DNA from: Paragorgia papillata
Taxonomy: Eukaryota > Cnidaria > Anthozoa > Scleralcyonacea > Coralliidae
NCBI GenBank assembly: GCA_035771165.1
Contig: JAWNZC010000337.1
Coordinates: 1,290,501 to 1,354,500 of the forward strand
Reading direction: 5' to 3'
DNA length: 64,000 nucleotides
Shown here: positions 43,077 through 53,919 of the stretch, piece after piece
How the letters are laid out: the number at the start of each line of letters is the position of its first letter
How positions within the stretch are numbered: position 1 is the first letter of the stretch
Made by a program: the position numbers and the translations under genes
Notes under the pieces: model-generated
Told to the model about the DNA's origin: nothing
What the model saw: the letters and a program-made list of their open reading frames with translations, nothing else
Database searches by the model: none

Positions 43077-43568
43077 GAGGCAATTGCTCTAGTATGAGGT
43101 CGCAATTTTACCATAGACCTCACGTTTTCTTTACGGAATTTGGCAATCTGGCCTAGAGCCAATTTTACTTAAAAAATCGCTCTGATTTCTGCATACGAGT
43201 ATATGTCCTGAGCCAGATCAAGGGTCCAACTCGGAGTATATGTCCTGCAGGGCAGACTAGGATCCAACTCCATTGAGTATATGTTCTAGTCGCCTTTCAG
43301 GATCCAGCTCAAATCCGCGCGGTGAAAGTATATGTCTTGAGCAGATTAGGACCCAGCTAAAAATCAGCATTTGTCTTAATCGCCTTCCTCAAGATCCAGC
43401 TTTCAATTACGAGTATCTGCCCTTGGAATCTCTCAGGACCCAGCTCATCGCAGATAAACAAAAATATATAGAGCAGTTGCCCCACACTTCCATAACCCCA
43501 CAAAAACATTGCCTTATTTACTGTGTCATTATCAATCTTAGCAGTATTTGGTAGTTGAGGACATTAAA
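43077..43568 (+). repeat. Split direct repeat B1
   Basis: 492 bp, matching 44303-44794. It ends GACATTAAA, sharing AA with the start of A2. Inside it (about 43193-43450) are six imperfect copies of a 40-48-bp unit beginning near GAGTATATGTCCTGAG and ending AGGATCCAGCTC. A 93-codon open frame (43273-43554) spans the repeat units and is present unchanged in B2, but it looks like a by-product of the repeats. Confidence 0.92.
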
Positions 43569-43919
43569 TGACAATTTTTAGCACTAAAAATTAGAGTTAA
43601 TGGACGATACTAGCCGCACTCGTCCTAAGGGTATGAGCTACTCGTCATAAAAACCAGTTCTTTGTCTACACGACAATATAGCCCTAAACGGGACAACTGT
43701 CTAAACAAAGAAAGACTCTATCACAGACTTTCATTATTGCTTGCCAAACCCGTAGGCTACTACGCCCAGTATCGTTAATTATTGTTCAGATACTCTGTGA
43801 CTGTTTGATTCATTCACAAATAACAATGTTACTATACAAAAATATATTGGCATAAACCCTAGTAAAATTCATATTTCAATATCATTCCTACTTGGATCGC
43901 AAGCAGTAAAGACTGAAAT
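43567..43919 (+). repeat. Split direct repeat A2
   Basis: 353 bp, matching A1. The B1/A2 junction (GACATTAAATGACAATT) has the form expected of a circle junction: the right end of B followed directly by the left end of A, overlapping by AA. Confidence 0.92.
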
Positions 43920-44302
43920 CCCACCCACCTCCCTAAAACATAGGCAATAGCCTTTTTCACCAATTGTTGGGCTACTTTTAATGATATTGTGTTATGTGAT
44001 ATTTTAATATGGTTACTGTAATTACTATATATGGTCTCTTAGCTTAATAAATAGGATGTTTATACCTATATATTGGACGATTTAAACTATTCCGCAACCT
44101 AAAGATATGCATGCAATCACCGGCGACATGGAACTTCTGCAATCGTTCACGACCGTGCTTACCAGAACTGCTGCTCCTTGACATTTATAGTTATGAACAA
44201 TTAGAGATGTGACGAAAGCAAAAATGTTAGACAAAATGTTGTATCAATATATACAAAATGTTAATGAATTAAATTGAATTATGAAATAAAAACGAAGTGT
44301 CT
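43920..44302 (+). other. Spacer between A2 and B2
   Basis: 383 bp of AT-rich sequence without long ORFs; AATAAA occurs at 44049-44054 and again at 44285-44290. It may be the 3' untranslated part of the element or the interior of a short non-autonomous relative bounded by A2 and B2. Confidence 0.6.
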
Positions 44303-44794
44303 GAGGCAATTGCTCTAGTATGAGGTCGCAATTTTACCATAGACCTCACGTTTTCTTTACGGAATTTGGCAATCTGGCCTAGAGCCAATTTTACTTAAAA
44401 AATCGCTCTGATTTCTGCATACGAGTATATGTCCTGAGCCAGATCAAGGGTCCAACTCGGAGTATATGTCCTGCAGGGCAGACTAGGATCCAACTCCATT
44501 GAGTATATGTTCTAGTCGCCTTTCAGGATCCAGCTCAAATCCGCGCGGTGAAAGTATATGTCTTGAGCAGATTAGGACCCAGCTAAAAATCAGCATTTGT
44601 CTTAATCGCCTTCCTCAAGATCCAGCTTTCAATTACGAGTATCTGCCCTTGGAATCTCTCAGGACCCAGCTCATCGCAGATAAACAAAAATATATAGAGC
44701 AGTTGCCCCACACTTCCATAACCCCACAAAAACATTGCCTTATTTACTGTGTCATTATCAATCTTAGCAGTATTTGGTAGTTGAGGACATTAAA
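44303..44794 (+). repeat. Split direct repeat B2
   Basis: Right terminal repeat, matching B1 at offset 1226. It ends GACATTAAA at 44794, where unrelated sequence (CAGCATAAAATT) begins. The 93-codon frame shared with B1 is at 44499-44780. Confidence 0.92.
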
Positions 44795-45280
44795 CAGCAT
44801 AAAATTAAGTTATCTAGGTCAACACTAAATATATCACATCCATGTAACTAAATATTCTATTTCAATTTTTTCAAAATATATAGCTTTAATTCGAAGACAA
44901 TCCATTCAAAAGTTTTAATCGTCCTAATTTAATGGCGTCATGTATATATACTTAAATTTCTTGTCTACATCTTTACTTAAAAATAATACTTGTGGGCAGT
45001 AATTAATTACAATTATATTGTTTTTGCAACTTTCTTATATCCATCCTTTCGCTCTATATATAATACAATTAAAATCACTGAGAAAGTTTCATTTTAAACA
45101 GCTGGCACTGCTTTTTAAATATCACGTTTATAATAATAGAAAACCGATATACATTTAAGCCTGCACTGTTATTATATATACAAAGGACATAATTAAAGCT
45201 GAGAAGATCTCGCCACTCACAATCTGTACTTTCCCTTGCTCCAGACTGGTTCCGTGACATTGACTTGTATCCAGTACTTC
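44795..45280. other. AT-rich gene-free stretch
   Basis: 5' flank of the next receptor. No coding similarity. Confidence 0.4.
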
Positions 45281-45405
45281 ATTGGCCAACTCACGTTTAT
45301 AAAATGATCTATATATACACATTTATATAAAGGGGCCCGTAGCCGTGTATTAAAATTGACTTCTCTATGTGGAATAATTAAACTACAAAGAAGTCAACAA
45401 ATTCT
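45281..45405 (+). promoter_or_regulatory. GPCR upstream module
   Basis: ATTGGCCAACTCACGTTTAT and then ATGATCT (45281-45307) match the first conserved block; AATAATTAAACTACAAAGAA and then GTCAAC (about 45375-45400) match the second. ACTACAAAG is shared exactly with the modules before the receptors at 27761 and 61470. The intervening sequence has a TATATATA at about 45309. Confidence 0.5.
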
Positions 45406-45453
45406 GAAATTCAGTTCATTATTACAATATAAGATTCGTATAGACAGCCCAAG

Positions 45454-46401
45454 ATGTCAAACGATTCACCGAGTTCTACCTCAACGATTACTTACTGGTT
45501 AGAGAAATGGCCATATGCTCCAATGCCCTGGGAGATCGCTGTGGTAGGGTCTGTGATCAGTGCTATCCTTGGTGTTTTTGGAGCTGTGACCAACGCACTT
45601 GTAATGTTCCTTATCAGTCGAATAAAAAGATCAGGAGAGCTGGAGAATATGGATATTCTTGTTCTAAGCTTGTGCTTCTCTGACTTCCTTACAAGCAGTG
45701 CAATACCGCCGCAGTTAATACTTCGTATACTAGCCCGCTCTCGCGTTTCAGCGACACAATCATTTTGGATTCACGTCACATCTCACGTGACTCTAATGTT
45801 AGGATGTCTTAGCTTGCTTATGGTCACTTTGGAGAGATATTTGTCGATTAAATATCCATTTCGTTATGCCGTCCACGTCACCAAGATAAAAATTTACCTT
45901 TGCTTGACATTCGTCTGGACAATCGCTTCTGGCATAGTTATGTTGATCTATCTGGATGGAAAAACTGAATCTCAGGTGTATCCTGTACTGGTTAGCATCG
46001 CCTTCACGCTCACAATCATTTTTCAAGCAATGATATGTAGGTTTGTCAGAGCTCAGAATCGTAACGTGCAGCAACAGGTCGAAGCAGTGCAGCACAACCA
46101 AGTCACAAACGACATCTCACAAATGGAAAGACGAAGAAGCAATGCTTCCCATTCAAAGACCAATAGGACAGTCTTTTTTATCAGCGCCGTTTTCATTTCA
46201 ACCTGGCTACCTTCGGTTTTATTTCGCCTTAATTACGTCATTAATGGTGATGTCACGTACTACGTACAGTGGATTCACATCTTCAACGTTGTACTACAAC
46301 TGCATTCTTGCATCAACCCTTACATTTATGTACTGCGCACAAGTCGCATAAAACGTATTTTTGTTAGTAATTTCCGTAGTTGTAATATCATGTTTGGTTG
46401 A
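45454..46401 (+). CDS. Class A rhodopsin-like GPCR, ERY type
   Basis: 315 residues, no intron. The ATG at 45454 aligns with the paralogs' start. N3 (NDS) is a weak glycosylation site; the usual N9 is replaced by Ser. T-N in TM1, S-L-C-F-S-D in TM2, E-R-Y in TM3 (127-129, D to E), T-W-L-P in TM6, N-P-Y-I-Y in TM7. Cysteines at the TM3 start and ECL2 are absent. The C-terminus differs from the other family members (V-S-N-F-R-S-C-N-I-M-F-G). The paralogous 37-kb copy diverges at the same place, so a roughly 0.66-kb insertion here, or a deletion there, changed the last residues. Membrane receptor of unknown ligand. Confidence 0.93.
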   Translation: MSNDSPSSTSTITYWLEKWPYAPMPWEIAVVGSVISAILGVFGAVTNALVMFLISRIKRSGELENMDILVLSLCFSDFLTSSAIPPQLILRILARSRVSATQSFWIHVTSHVTLMLGCLSLLMVTLERYLSIKYPFRYAVHVTKIKIYLCLTFVWTIASGIVMLIYLDGKTESQVYPVLVSIAFTLTIIFQAMICRFVRAQNRNVQQQVEAVQHNQVTNDISQMERRRSNASHSKTNRTVFFISAVFISTWLPSVLFRLNYVINGDVTYYVQWIHIFNVVLQLHSCINPYIYVLRTSRIKRIFVSNFRSCNIMFG

Positions 46402-47895
46402 ATTTCGTTTGTTCCTATAGCACATTAACCTTTCCCTGGCCGCAGAAGCATTAAAAACTTAATTAATATTCTATATTCAGGGTAACGTCGTCAGTTTTTA
46501 ATAATTTCTGGGGAATGATTTGGGCGGAAATGATTAGTTTGAGTCGGTTTCCTTTGTTGTTAAGGATGAGTGGATCTCCGGAACCCCGACGTCGATGAAT
46601 TAATCATCATAAATTCGAGGGGCCAGGGCTGAATTTTATGTTGCGCTCACAACCACCTCGGAGTAGGTAAGATGGTAGCGTTCCCATACCAGACGAGGAG
46701 GCAAGGAGAGACGAAGCGTCGAACTCTTCTCGTGGCGAAAAACGTTGGATATCAGCAATTTATTACAGGGTGCCTATAATATAATTTTGGGACTAATTTT
46801 GAAGTGATGCGCATGACCACACACCATAACTTTCCACATTAGACTTGCAATGTAAGACTGTGACACTCTAATAGCATTAATTATAGTTGCAAATACTATT
46901 CGGAGGAACGTTGTTTTGTTGTTGTGCAGTCGTAGGAGAAAGAAATGCCACATGGAGACTGGTTCAACCAACGTGTCTCTGTTTGATCAACAAACACAAT
47001 GGCATATAATTACGACTTCAATACACAAACCTAACTAAGTAAAATGTTTGCTCGAGTCTGTCCTGAACTACCGGCAAGCCGAAGGCTAGAAGGCAATAAT
47101 CAAATCGTCATCTAGCCAGAGTAAAGGCGCATATGTTTCATCATGTTTGACAGTTAAAGTGTTCAATAAATTTCTCATCTAGTATATTACTATTAGTGAT
47201 GTCCACCTGCTCTAGCTTTTAATATGTTTGTGTTTCATATCGGCGAGCTGCTTGATGGAAGGAATTTTGTTAGAGTAATATTTTAGCAGATCTGATAGCA
47301 ATTTCTATGCAGAGCTTTCCATTTTAATTAACAAGTTAAATTAGAACATACCCCATCGTGATGAGTTTGAGGCAGAGAGAGATGACATATCACTTAGGCT
47401 ATCGTAGAAGACAGTAGCTGAGTAGCGTGACTTGGGAATTTTACAAGAGCAACATAATCTGTATTCTTAATCGATGTTTCATTAACAAAAGTATCTTTTG
47501 AGAATTGAACGAACACTTTATAGTCACCTTCGCTTATGATTACTTTTATAGTTTTTTCGTCACTCTTCCAAGTTTTATTAAATTTTGCATGCACTATATA
47601 TATACAAAAGTCATATAAAACCAAACGGTAATAATAAAAATAATAACATTGAAGTTAATTATAAAAATTCAAACATAGTTCAACAATCAAGTCGTGTGTG
47701 GGGCTAAAAAACCCGAAGCTTTCGAGTCGAAAACCAACAACTTGAAAAAGTAAAATAAAATATATTTTGAAAAATAATGCATGAACGAATAAGGCATGAA
47801 CTAATACAACGTGAAACTAGTTGAAACTGGAAGAATTTATTATTAATTTGAAAAAGGAATTATTTGATAAACCAACCTTCACCGATAATGATATA
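45697..47895 (+). repeat. Segmental duplication, copy B
   Basis: Partner of 37121-39890. 47041-47895 is clearly similar to 37806-37900 plus 39160-39890; examples are GTGATGTCCACCTGCTCTAG and AACAATCAAGTCGTGTG in both. There is no coding sequence beyond the receptor. Confidence 0.8.
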
Positions 47896-48009
47896 CAGAT
47901 GCAAAAAAACAAATTTGCAGTGCAGAATATAGCCAATCAAATTTTCAAAAATATGACAGTTTAGTAATAATTTCGTCTGTATTTACTCATATTTCGAGTT
48001 TTCAAGACG

Positions 48010-48180
48010 GCATTATTCTTTGAAATATGTTTTATTTTCTAGTCAAGCACAGCAACAATATCTAAATATCAGATGAAATTAAAAATACGGCTCTTAACAA
48101 AATCATATTTAATTTATTCTAGTTTTCTAGAAGCACCGCTTTGTATAGAACGGGCTAGAAAGGCGATTGAGGAACATTTA
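48010..48180 (+). repeat. Direct repeat, unit 1 (partner 48412-48582)
   Basis: 171 bp, nearly repeated at 48412-48582 (AGTCAAACACAGCAACAATA, GAAGCACCGCTTTGTA and GGCGATTGAGGAACATTTA shared). Between them is a 231-bp insert whose first part (48181-48263) is a hairpin with ends AAGGTGAGGTAATACGGGC and CCACCCGCCTT. The duplication and the insertion are separate events. Confidence 0.85.
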
Positions 48181-48411
48181 AAGGTGAGGTAATACGGGCA
48201 ACAATTTTTCTTCAGTTGCGTTGCAAGTTGAAAAGCTTTGTTGCACGTATTACCACCCGCCTTAAATATTGTCACGCAACAATGATTTTGTTGTAAGTTG
48301 AAAAAAAATGTTGAAAAAAGTAGACTGCAGTTCTACTTGCTGCAACATGCAGCTGGTTCAACTTGCAACAAAATCATTTTTATTATGAATCATATATTAT
48401 TATGCATCAAT

Positions 48412-48582
48412 GCATTATTCTTTGATATATGTTTTATTTTCTAGTCAAACACAGCAACAATATCTAAATATCAGATGAAATTAAAAATAGTGCTCGTAGC
48501 AAAATCATAATTAATTTATATTCTAGTTTTCTAGAAGCACCGCTTTGTAGAACGGGCTAGGAAGGCGATTGAGGAACATTTA
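48412..48582 (+). repeat. Direct repeat, unit 2
   Basis: Second copy of the 171-bp unit at 48010-48180, differing by a few substitutions and short indels. Confidence 0.85.
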
Positions 48583-50197
48583 ACAACAGTAGTTTTGATG
48601 ATATAAATTTGAAAGTATAAGATATAATTCATAGTTTGCTCTTACTTTTGGACCTTTTGGATAATGGAGGAGACTCTAGGAATATTTAATTTTATTATTT
48701 ATAATTCTATAAGTAAATTTTGCAATTCCTAGTTTGAATATATTATCAAGTTTTGACATTCCTGAAATATTGAAATAAGGATATGCAAAATAAAATTATA
48801 TGTTTTATGCACTTATGTTGATTGGTTCATATCGTAGTGGTCAACGTTGGGGTATATCTATATATTAGCCTTAGATCATAATTTCATAAAGTAGGATTTC
48901 AGACAGCTGTCTGTTTAGTTGAACTTCCTGACGTTCAAAATTTCCTTCACCTGGTGAATCTCTATTCTGAAGACGTCCAAAGAATCACGCCATCTCCGTT
49001 GAAAATTGGTACTAAGTTTATCTTTCGACTTGGGTAATTTTATTAAAAACTGCTTGAGTTGTTTCGCCGGCAGCGTTGTTGGTTAGAGAGTTTTAAGAAG
49101 GTAAATCTATTCTTTTTTGAAATACATGTATGATTTTTTTTGCTTTATTTCAAAGTTTGACTTCCAGAGTAACACATTTAGATGTCACAATTCTGATGGT
49201 TAATGCAGCATTTTAGTGCTTTCTTCCGTTTTTAGCTCTTTTTGGCTATTTTTGAGTTTTGACTCGAAATCAAAATTTTGTTAAATTCTAAACAAAATAG
49301 GCCTAATTCTTCGGTGTGCTAATGTAGCGATGTCTTGCTGCGCAATAACGACTATGACAGCAAATCTAATCATCTATTTCCCCCCGACTTTATTATTTCG
49401 TTTTTCGCCAATTTCTGCATATTAAGATTTCTCATAGTTGAGAAAAGACATTTTTCTCAAATACGACAAAATATTCACAGATAATCTTGAAACATGTTGA
49501 AAGGATGACTGTACATAATAAGCATGGACGATGATGTCTAGAGCAATTATATCACTAAAAAACATGCAATTTATATATAGGACGCGGGCTAGCTAGGTTA
49601 ACCGAGCTGGTCGGCCTCCATGCATGTAATCACCCGCTAAAACTATAACCTCGATTCGTTTGACAAGGCAAGATAGTATATATTTAGTACCGTTTTTGCA
49701 TTGCATTACAAGTAATATAGAGGGGAAAAAACCTTAAATATTTTAAACTTAAAATAGGTACAAAATAACTGTAATAACCATGCAAAAGGCTAGACATAGA
49801 CACCTAGTCTAGATATCTACAGTTTATGGACATGTTAGTCCGACAATATCAAAAAATGTCTATCCTCGTAACAGACATCTGTTTAAGCTTTAATAGTTCT
49901 GACAATTTCGTAGGAATTGACCAAAATGCCTTTTAGTAATCCTTTCTCATGCAACTACCAAAAATCGTGATATGCCCAACCACGACATTAGCACACCGAG
50001 TCAAAACTCGCTCAGAAAAGTTTCCAAATATTACCGGGAAAGGGTTGAAATCCCAAACATCGCACTTCATGTACATCCAATGAGACAAAAAATAGCTTTT
50101 AGGTATAAAAACTACGATCTGTATTGGTATACGCGGGAAAGGGTTCATTGTTTTATACATTTTATACATACATTATTAATTTTGTATTTATATTATA
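48583..50197. other. AT-rich gene-free stretch
   Basis: No coding similarity. CACCTGGTG near 48950 is an isolated E-box type palindrome. It is the 5' flank of the next receptor. Confidence 0.4.
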
Positions 50198-50290
50198 TTG
50201 GCAAACTCATGTTTACAGGTGATCTTATTCTATACACTTACATATATAGACCTGTCTATCAAAACGGACTACTGAATAAACCAGTGATTT
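50198..50290 (+). promoter_or_regulatory. GPCR upstream module
   Basis: TTGGCAAACTCATGTTTACAG followed by GTGATC closely matches the minus-strand module at 5190-5222. CTATCAAAACGGACTACTGA and then ATAAACC matches the second block. The gap between them holds TACATATATAGA. The ATG follows at 50319. Confidence 0.5.
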
Positions 50291-50318
50291 TGATAGCTCA
50301 CGTACATAACAGCTCAAG

Positions 50319-51245
50319 ATGTCAAGCAATTCAGACAGTTCCAACACAACGGTTACTTACTGGATAGAGAAATGGCCATACGTTTCAGTTCCCTGGGAGT
50401 TCGCTGTAGTAGCGTCTGTGATCAGTGCTATTCTTGGTGTTGTTGGAGCTGTGACCAACGCACTTGTAATGTTCCTTATCAGTCGGATAAAAAGATCAGG
50501 AGAACTGGAAAACATGGATATTCTTGTTCTAAACTTGTGTTTCTCTGACTTCCTTACAAGTGCTGCAATGCCGCTGCAGTTGGTACCACGTATGATAGCT
50601 CGCTCTCGCCGTTCACAAACACTATCATTCTGGCTGCATGTCACGACCCACACGACTCTTACCTTAGGATGTCTTAGCTTGCTTATGGTCACTTTGGAAA
50701 GATATTTGTCGATTAAATATCCATTTCGTTATCCCGTCCACGTCACCAAGACAAAAGTTTACCTTTGCTTGGCATTCGTCTGGATAATCTCCTCCGGTAT
50801 GGTTCTGTTTATCTATCTGGATGGAAAAACCGAATCCCAGGTGTATCCTACAATGGCTACCGCAGCATTCACCTTCACAATCATTCTCCAAGCAATGATA
50901 TTTATCATTGTTAGAGCTCAGAATCGTAATGTGCAGCAACAGGTCGAGGCGGTTCAGCATAACGACAGCTCACATATGGCAAGACAAAGCAACGCTTCCC
51001 GTTCAAAGACCAACACGACAGTCTTTTTCATCAGCGCCGTTTTCATTGTAACCTGGTTACCCTCGATTATATTTCGCCTTAATTACGTCATTGATGGTGA
51101 TGTCGCATACTATATGCAGTGGATTAATATCTTTAGCGTTGTATTACAATTGCATTCTTGCATCAATCCTTACATTTATGTACTGCGCACAAGTCGCATA
51201 AAACGTATTTTTGTTGGGGTCTTTGGGAGGACATGCACAATATAG
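50319..51245 (+). CDS. Class A rhodopsin-like GPCR, ERY type
   Basis: 308 residues, intronless, ATG at 50319. N9 (NTT) glycosylation site before T-Y-W-I-E-K. TM1 A-V-T-N (residues 44-47), TM2 L-N-L-C-F-S-D, TM3 T-L-E-R-Y, TM6 T-W-L-P, TM7 N-P-Y-I-Y. C-terminus is R-I-F-V-G-V-F-G-R-T-C-T-I, with a Cys that could be lipidated. TM3-start and ECL2 cysteines are absent as in the paralogs. ICL3 is slightly shorter. The 3' flank at 51296-51352 resembles that of the 27761 gene. Member of a tandem receptor cluster; ligand unknown. Confidence 0.93.
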   Translation: MSSNSDSSNTTVTYWIEKWPYVSVPWEFAVVASVISAILGVVGAVTNALVMFLISRIKRSGELENMDILVLNLCFSDFLTSAAMPLQLVPRMIARSRRSQTLSFWLHVTTHTTLTLGCLSLLMVTLERYLSIKYPFRYPVHVTKTKVYLCLAFVWIISSGMVLFIYLDGKTESQVYPTMATAAFTFTIILQAMIFIIVRAQNRNVQQQVEAVQHNDSSHMARQSNASRSKTNTTVFFISAVFIVTWLPSIIFRLNYVIDGDVAYYMQWINIFSVVLQLHSCINPYIYVLRTSRIKRIFVGVFGRTCTI

Positions 51246-51822
51246 TCTGTAGCCTTAAAATACTTAAAAATTCTCGGTATTTCAGCCAAAATCTAGTTGT
51301 TATTTCGCATAAAAGAAGTTTAGGTGCATGGACAAATAAATTGTGGCTCAATTTCCCCATAATTACAAAGGAAGTAAAATATGGTCAGTTTGTCAAACCA
51401 TTGCTTTCGTGATATCCTTTCCAATGTCAAAAATGACCTAAGACTCGCATGTTATTTGTCTTCTACACCACAAGGAATTGAAATATTTACACAAATTAAA
51501 ATATCGAACTAGAAAGCATGACATCATCATTCACAATTTCAGGTTGAACTGTATGTAAACTATAAAATTAAAAACTGACCTATGTCAATAAACGTTCATT
51601 TAACTGACGTAAAGATTCGCTTGCCGCAACATTTAATTTGAAATTCTATATACTGGATCCCAATGTGCTAGCAAAATCTATTTTTTTAAGAAAGACTGCC
51701 AGTTTTAGTAGTTTTGTGGCATAATGGTTCATGGTTTGGCGTGCTCCATCGATTTATGGTTACAGTGCACGCCGAAGTTGCATGAGTTCGCTTTGGAAAT
51801 TTCAACTTTCAAAGCCCGCTCC
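51246..51822. other. Gene-free stretch
   Basis: 3' flank of the receptor with an AATAAA at about 51335. No other gene is visible. Confidence 0.4.
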
Positions 51823-52715
51823 GGTGTCCCAGTAAATGTGTCCCCCCCAAAATATGTCCCCCCCCGGGACACATTTCCTAGAAAATATGTCCCCCACTTC
51901 GGAAATTCGGCCCCCCCTCAGAATGATTCTTTACAGGATAATTGATATACGTGTAATGTGGCAAAAACTTTTTAAAAGTAAAAAATATATATTTCTGAAT
52001 GATAAATTATAACAGCTAAATATATATTTAGATAAGAAACTCTTTTTTGCTTTCTAAAGAGCGTGTTGGTTCGAGGTTAATGAAGAGCTCCGCGTGAAAC
52101 GTCAGTATTTCGTTGTCGAAATTCTCGGCAGCTCACCATTTTCGTGCTTTGTTATTAATATAATAGTGTAGTTTGCCGTTTTTCAAAAAACGGTATATAC
52201 GAAAGTACTTATTATGCGTGATTAGTCATGACGCAGTAGACGCCTTTTTTCAATGAGGCGATGACTCTCAAAAGCGATCCGTATTGGTCATACTGGTGTA
52301 GAAGCGGGGAGATAACTTTTAGCTAACTAAACACTAATTTGCGGGGTAACACTGGTACAGGTAATTAAGATACGTTGTAGGTGAACTGCCACACATCCCC
52401 CGCGTATTAATTACCCCTCCCACGTTTTCTTACTAATCGTCGACATCTCTCAATATATATTTCAAATATATATTTAGTTGTAATAATTTATCATTCAGAA
52501 ATATATATTTTTTTACTTTTAAAACGTTTTGTCCACATTACACGTATATCAATTATCCTGTAAGGAATCATTCTGAGGGGGGGGGGGGATTTCCGAAGGG
52601 GGGGGGGGACATATTTCCTAGGAAATGTGTCCCTGGGTCCCTGGGGGGACACATTTCCTAGGAAATCTGTCCCGGGGGGGACACATTTTTGGGGGGACAC
52701 ATTTCCTGTGACACC
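51823..52715. mobile_element. Foldback element with G/C-tract arms
   Basis: Left arm 51823-52020 and right arm 52481-52715 are complementary: GGTGTCCC...GTAAATGTGTCC, a ladder of ACACATTTCCTAGGAAA units, CGGAAATTCGG, and CTGAATGATAAATTATAAC. The right arm contains extra copies of the ACACATTTCCTAGG unit. The 460-bp centre has no ORF of note. No clear target duplication. The CCCCCC/GGGGGG runs and inverted ACACATTT units set it apart from the other foldbacks here. Confidence 0.8.
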
Positions 52716-53790
52716 AGCACGCGCGGGCAAAGTGCACGTAATGGAGAACGACCTTAAGATCCCTATTATAACGCAGACGCCCAGTGAGTTATTGGTAGAA
52801 TTCTTAAAGTCCCACCATAAACCCCAATTTTTTTCGCGAATAATAATCGACAAGTCAAATTATGAAAAATGCAATATAAATTAAACAAAGTTTATAAGCG
52901 ATTAAAGTGGCGATAATGACGGACACAAAGATGAACTACTAGTGAGTGGAGAAGGCTTTGTGACGTACCATCAGGATTCTTTACTTTCTTTACTGTAAAA
53001 TAACATAGAATAAAACGTATCCATGCAGCTTCAGTCGGGATTATATAGAATTACCCTCGCCGGGCCTTCGGCCCTTCGCCCGGACTCGAGGATTATCATG
53101 GAGAAACGCTACGCTATAGACGCCCTGCTAATCATAATCAATTGCATTTCAGACAAAGATCGCTCAACGAACGTGTTGTGCTGCACTGCTGTATGCGAAC
53201 TAAAACCTGCATTTCATGCAGTGACGATTGATTCTCTTCTTACAGTAACATGACTAAGATAGTTTTGCGAACTTTAATCTCGTTCCCCGAAGCAGCGGTC
53301 ATGAGAACTTAAATTTTTATGATAAGGATCGCTGTGAAATGGAAATATAGCTGAGGGTGATGGGAAAAAGTTAATATTTCTTTTAAGAAATTAAAAAATA
53401 GCATTCAGTGAAATATACTAATTGATAAGATTTAATGTTGTATTCTTCGAAGAATTATTTAGATTTTACAACTGTATCAGTTAAATAGTACGCCGCTAAT
53501 TAATTGTAATCACTTGCAGGTTCCCTACTTAAATGGAAGCACTGTCAGGACGCATGCGTATTGATCCGAAATGTATTCAATGCTCAAAGTGCGGCATTGA
53601 TAAAGCAGACAAAAGTTAAGGCTAAATTGTTCTATCTCCAGAATAGAATTAGACATAAAACAACTGTTTTTAAAAGCATATACATTGTATATATATTTCA
53701 AAAACTCATTAATAATTCATGAGGAAAACACAAAGGAAATCAGTACCATGTCCGTGGTTTTATACCTGATAAAACTTCTTGACGTCAGAA
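52716..53790. other. Gene-free stretch
   Basis: Includes an inverted CGGGCCTTCGGCCCTTCGCCCG near 53060 (hairpin-like). No coding similarity. The 76-residue ORF at 53023-53253 has no family resemblance. Confidence 0.35.
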
Positions 53791-53870
53791 AGAATACTAA
53801 TGAACATACAATTTTATATGAAGAATACTAATGAACATACAATTTTATATAAAGAAAACTAATGAACATA
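53791..53870. repeat. 31-bp tandem repeat, 2.6 copies
   Basis: The unit AGAATACTAATGAACATACA + ATTTTATATGA occurs at 53791 and 53822, with a partial third copy at 53853. No function is evident. Confidence 0.9.
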
Positions 53871-53919
53871 ACATCCAATAACGACTCGTTTTTGAAGCCA
53901 TTCAAAACACTCGCATCAC

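Larger units (their letters stand above)
39919..44794 (+). mobile_element. Ngaro/PAT-like split-direct-repeat retrotransposon, no recombinase
   Basis: Layout: A1 (39919-40271), gag and RT/RNase H, B1 (43077-43568), A2 (43567-43919), 383-bp spacer, B2 (44303-44794). A1 and A2, and B1 and B2, read as identical or nearly so. Split direct repeats are diagnostic of tyrosine-recombinase retrotransposons of the Ngaro/PAT type, which make no target duplication; none is seen. The recombinase ORF expected between RNase H and B1 is missing (only about 125 bp remain) and RNase H is cut short. An equally possible reading is a tandem array: A1-pol-B1 followed by A2-spacer-B2. Confidence 0.85.

Noticed and set aside
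43273..43554. 93-codon ORF inside B1 and B2
   Set aside because: It spans tandem repeat units within a non-coding terminal repeat. Identity between copies follows from the repeat itself.
39919..43919. A1 and A2 as LTRs of an ordinary LTR element
   Set aside because: B1/B2 and the split arrangement do not fit LTRs: no TG...CA ends, primer site or target duplication, and the RT is of DIRS/Ngaro type.
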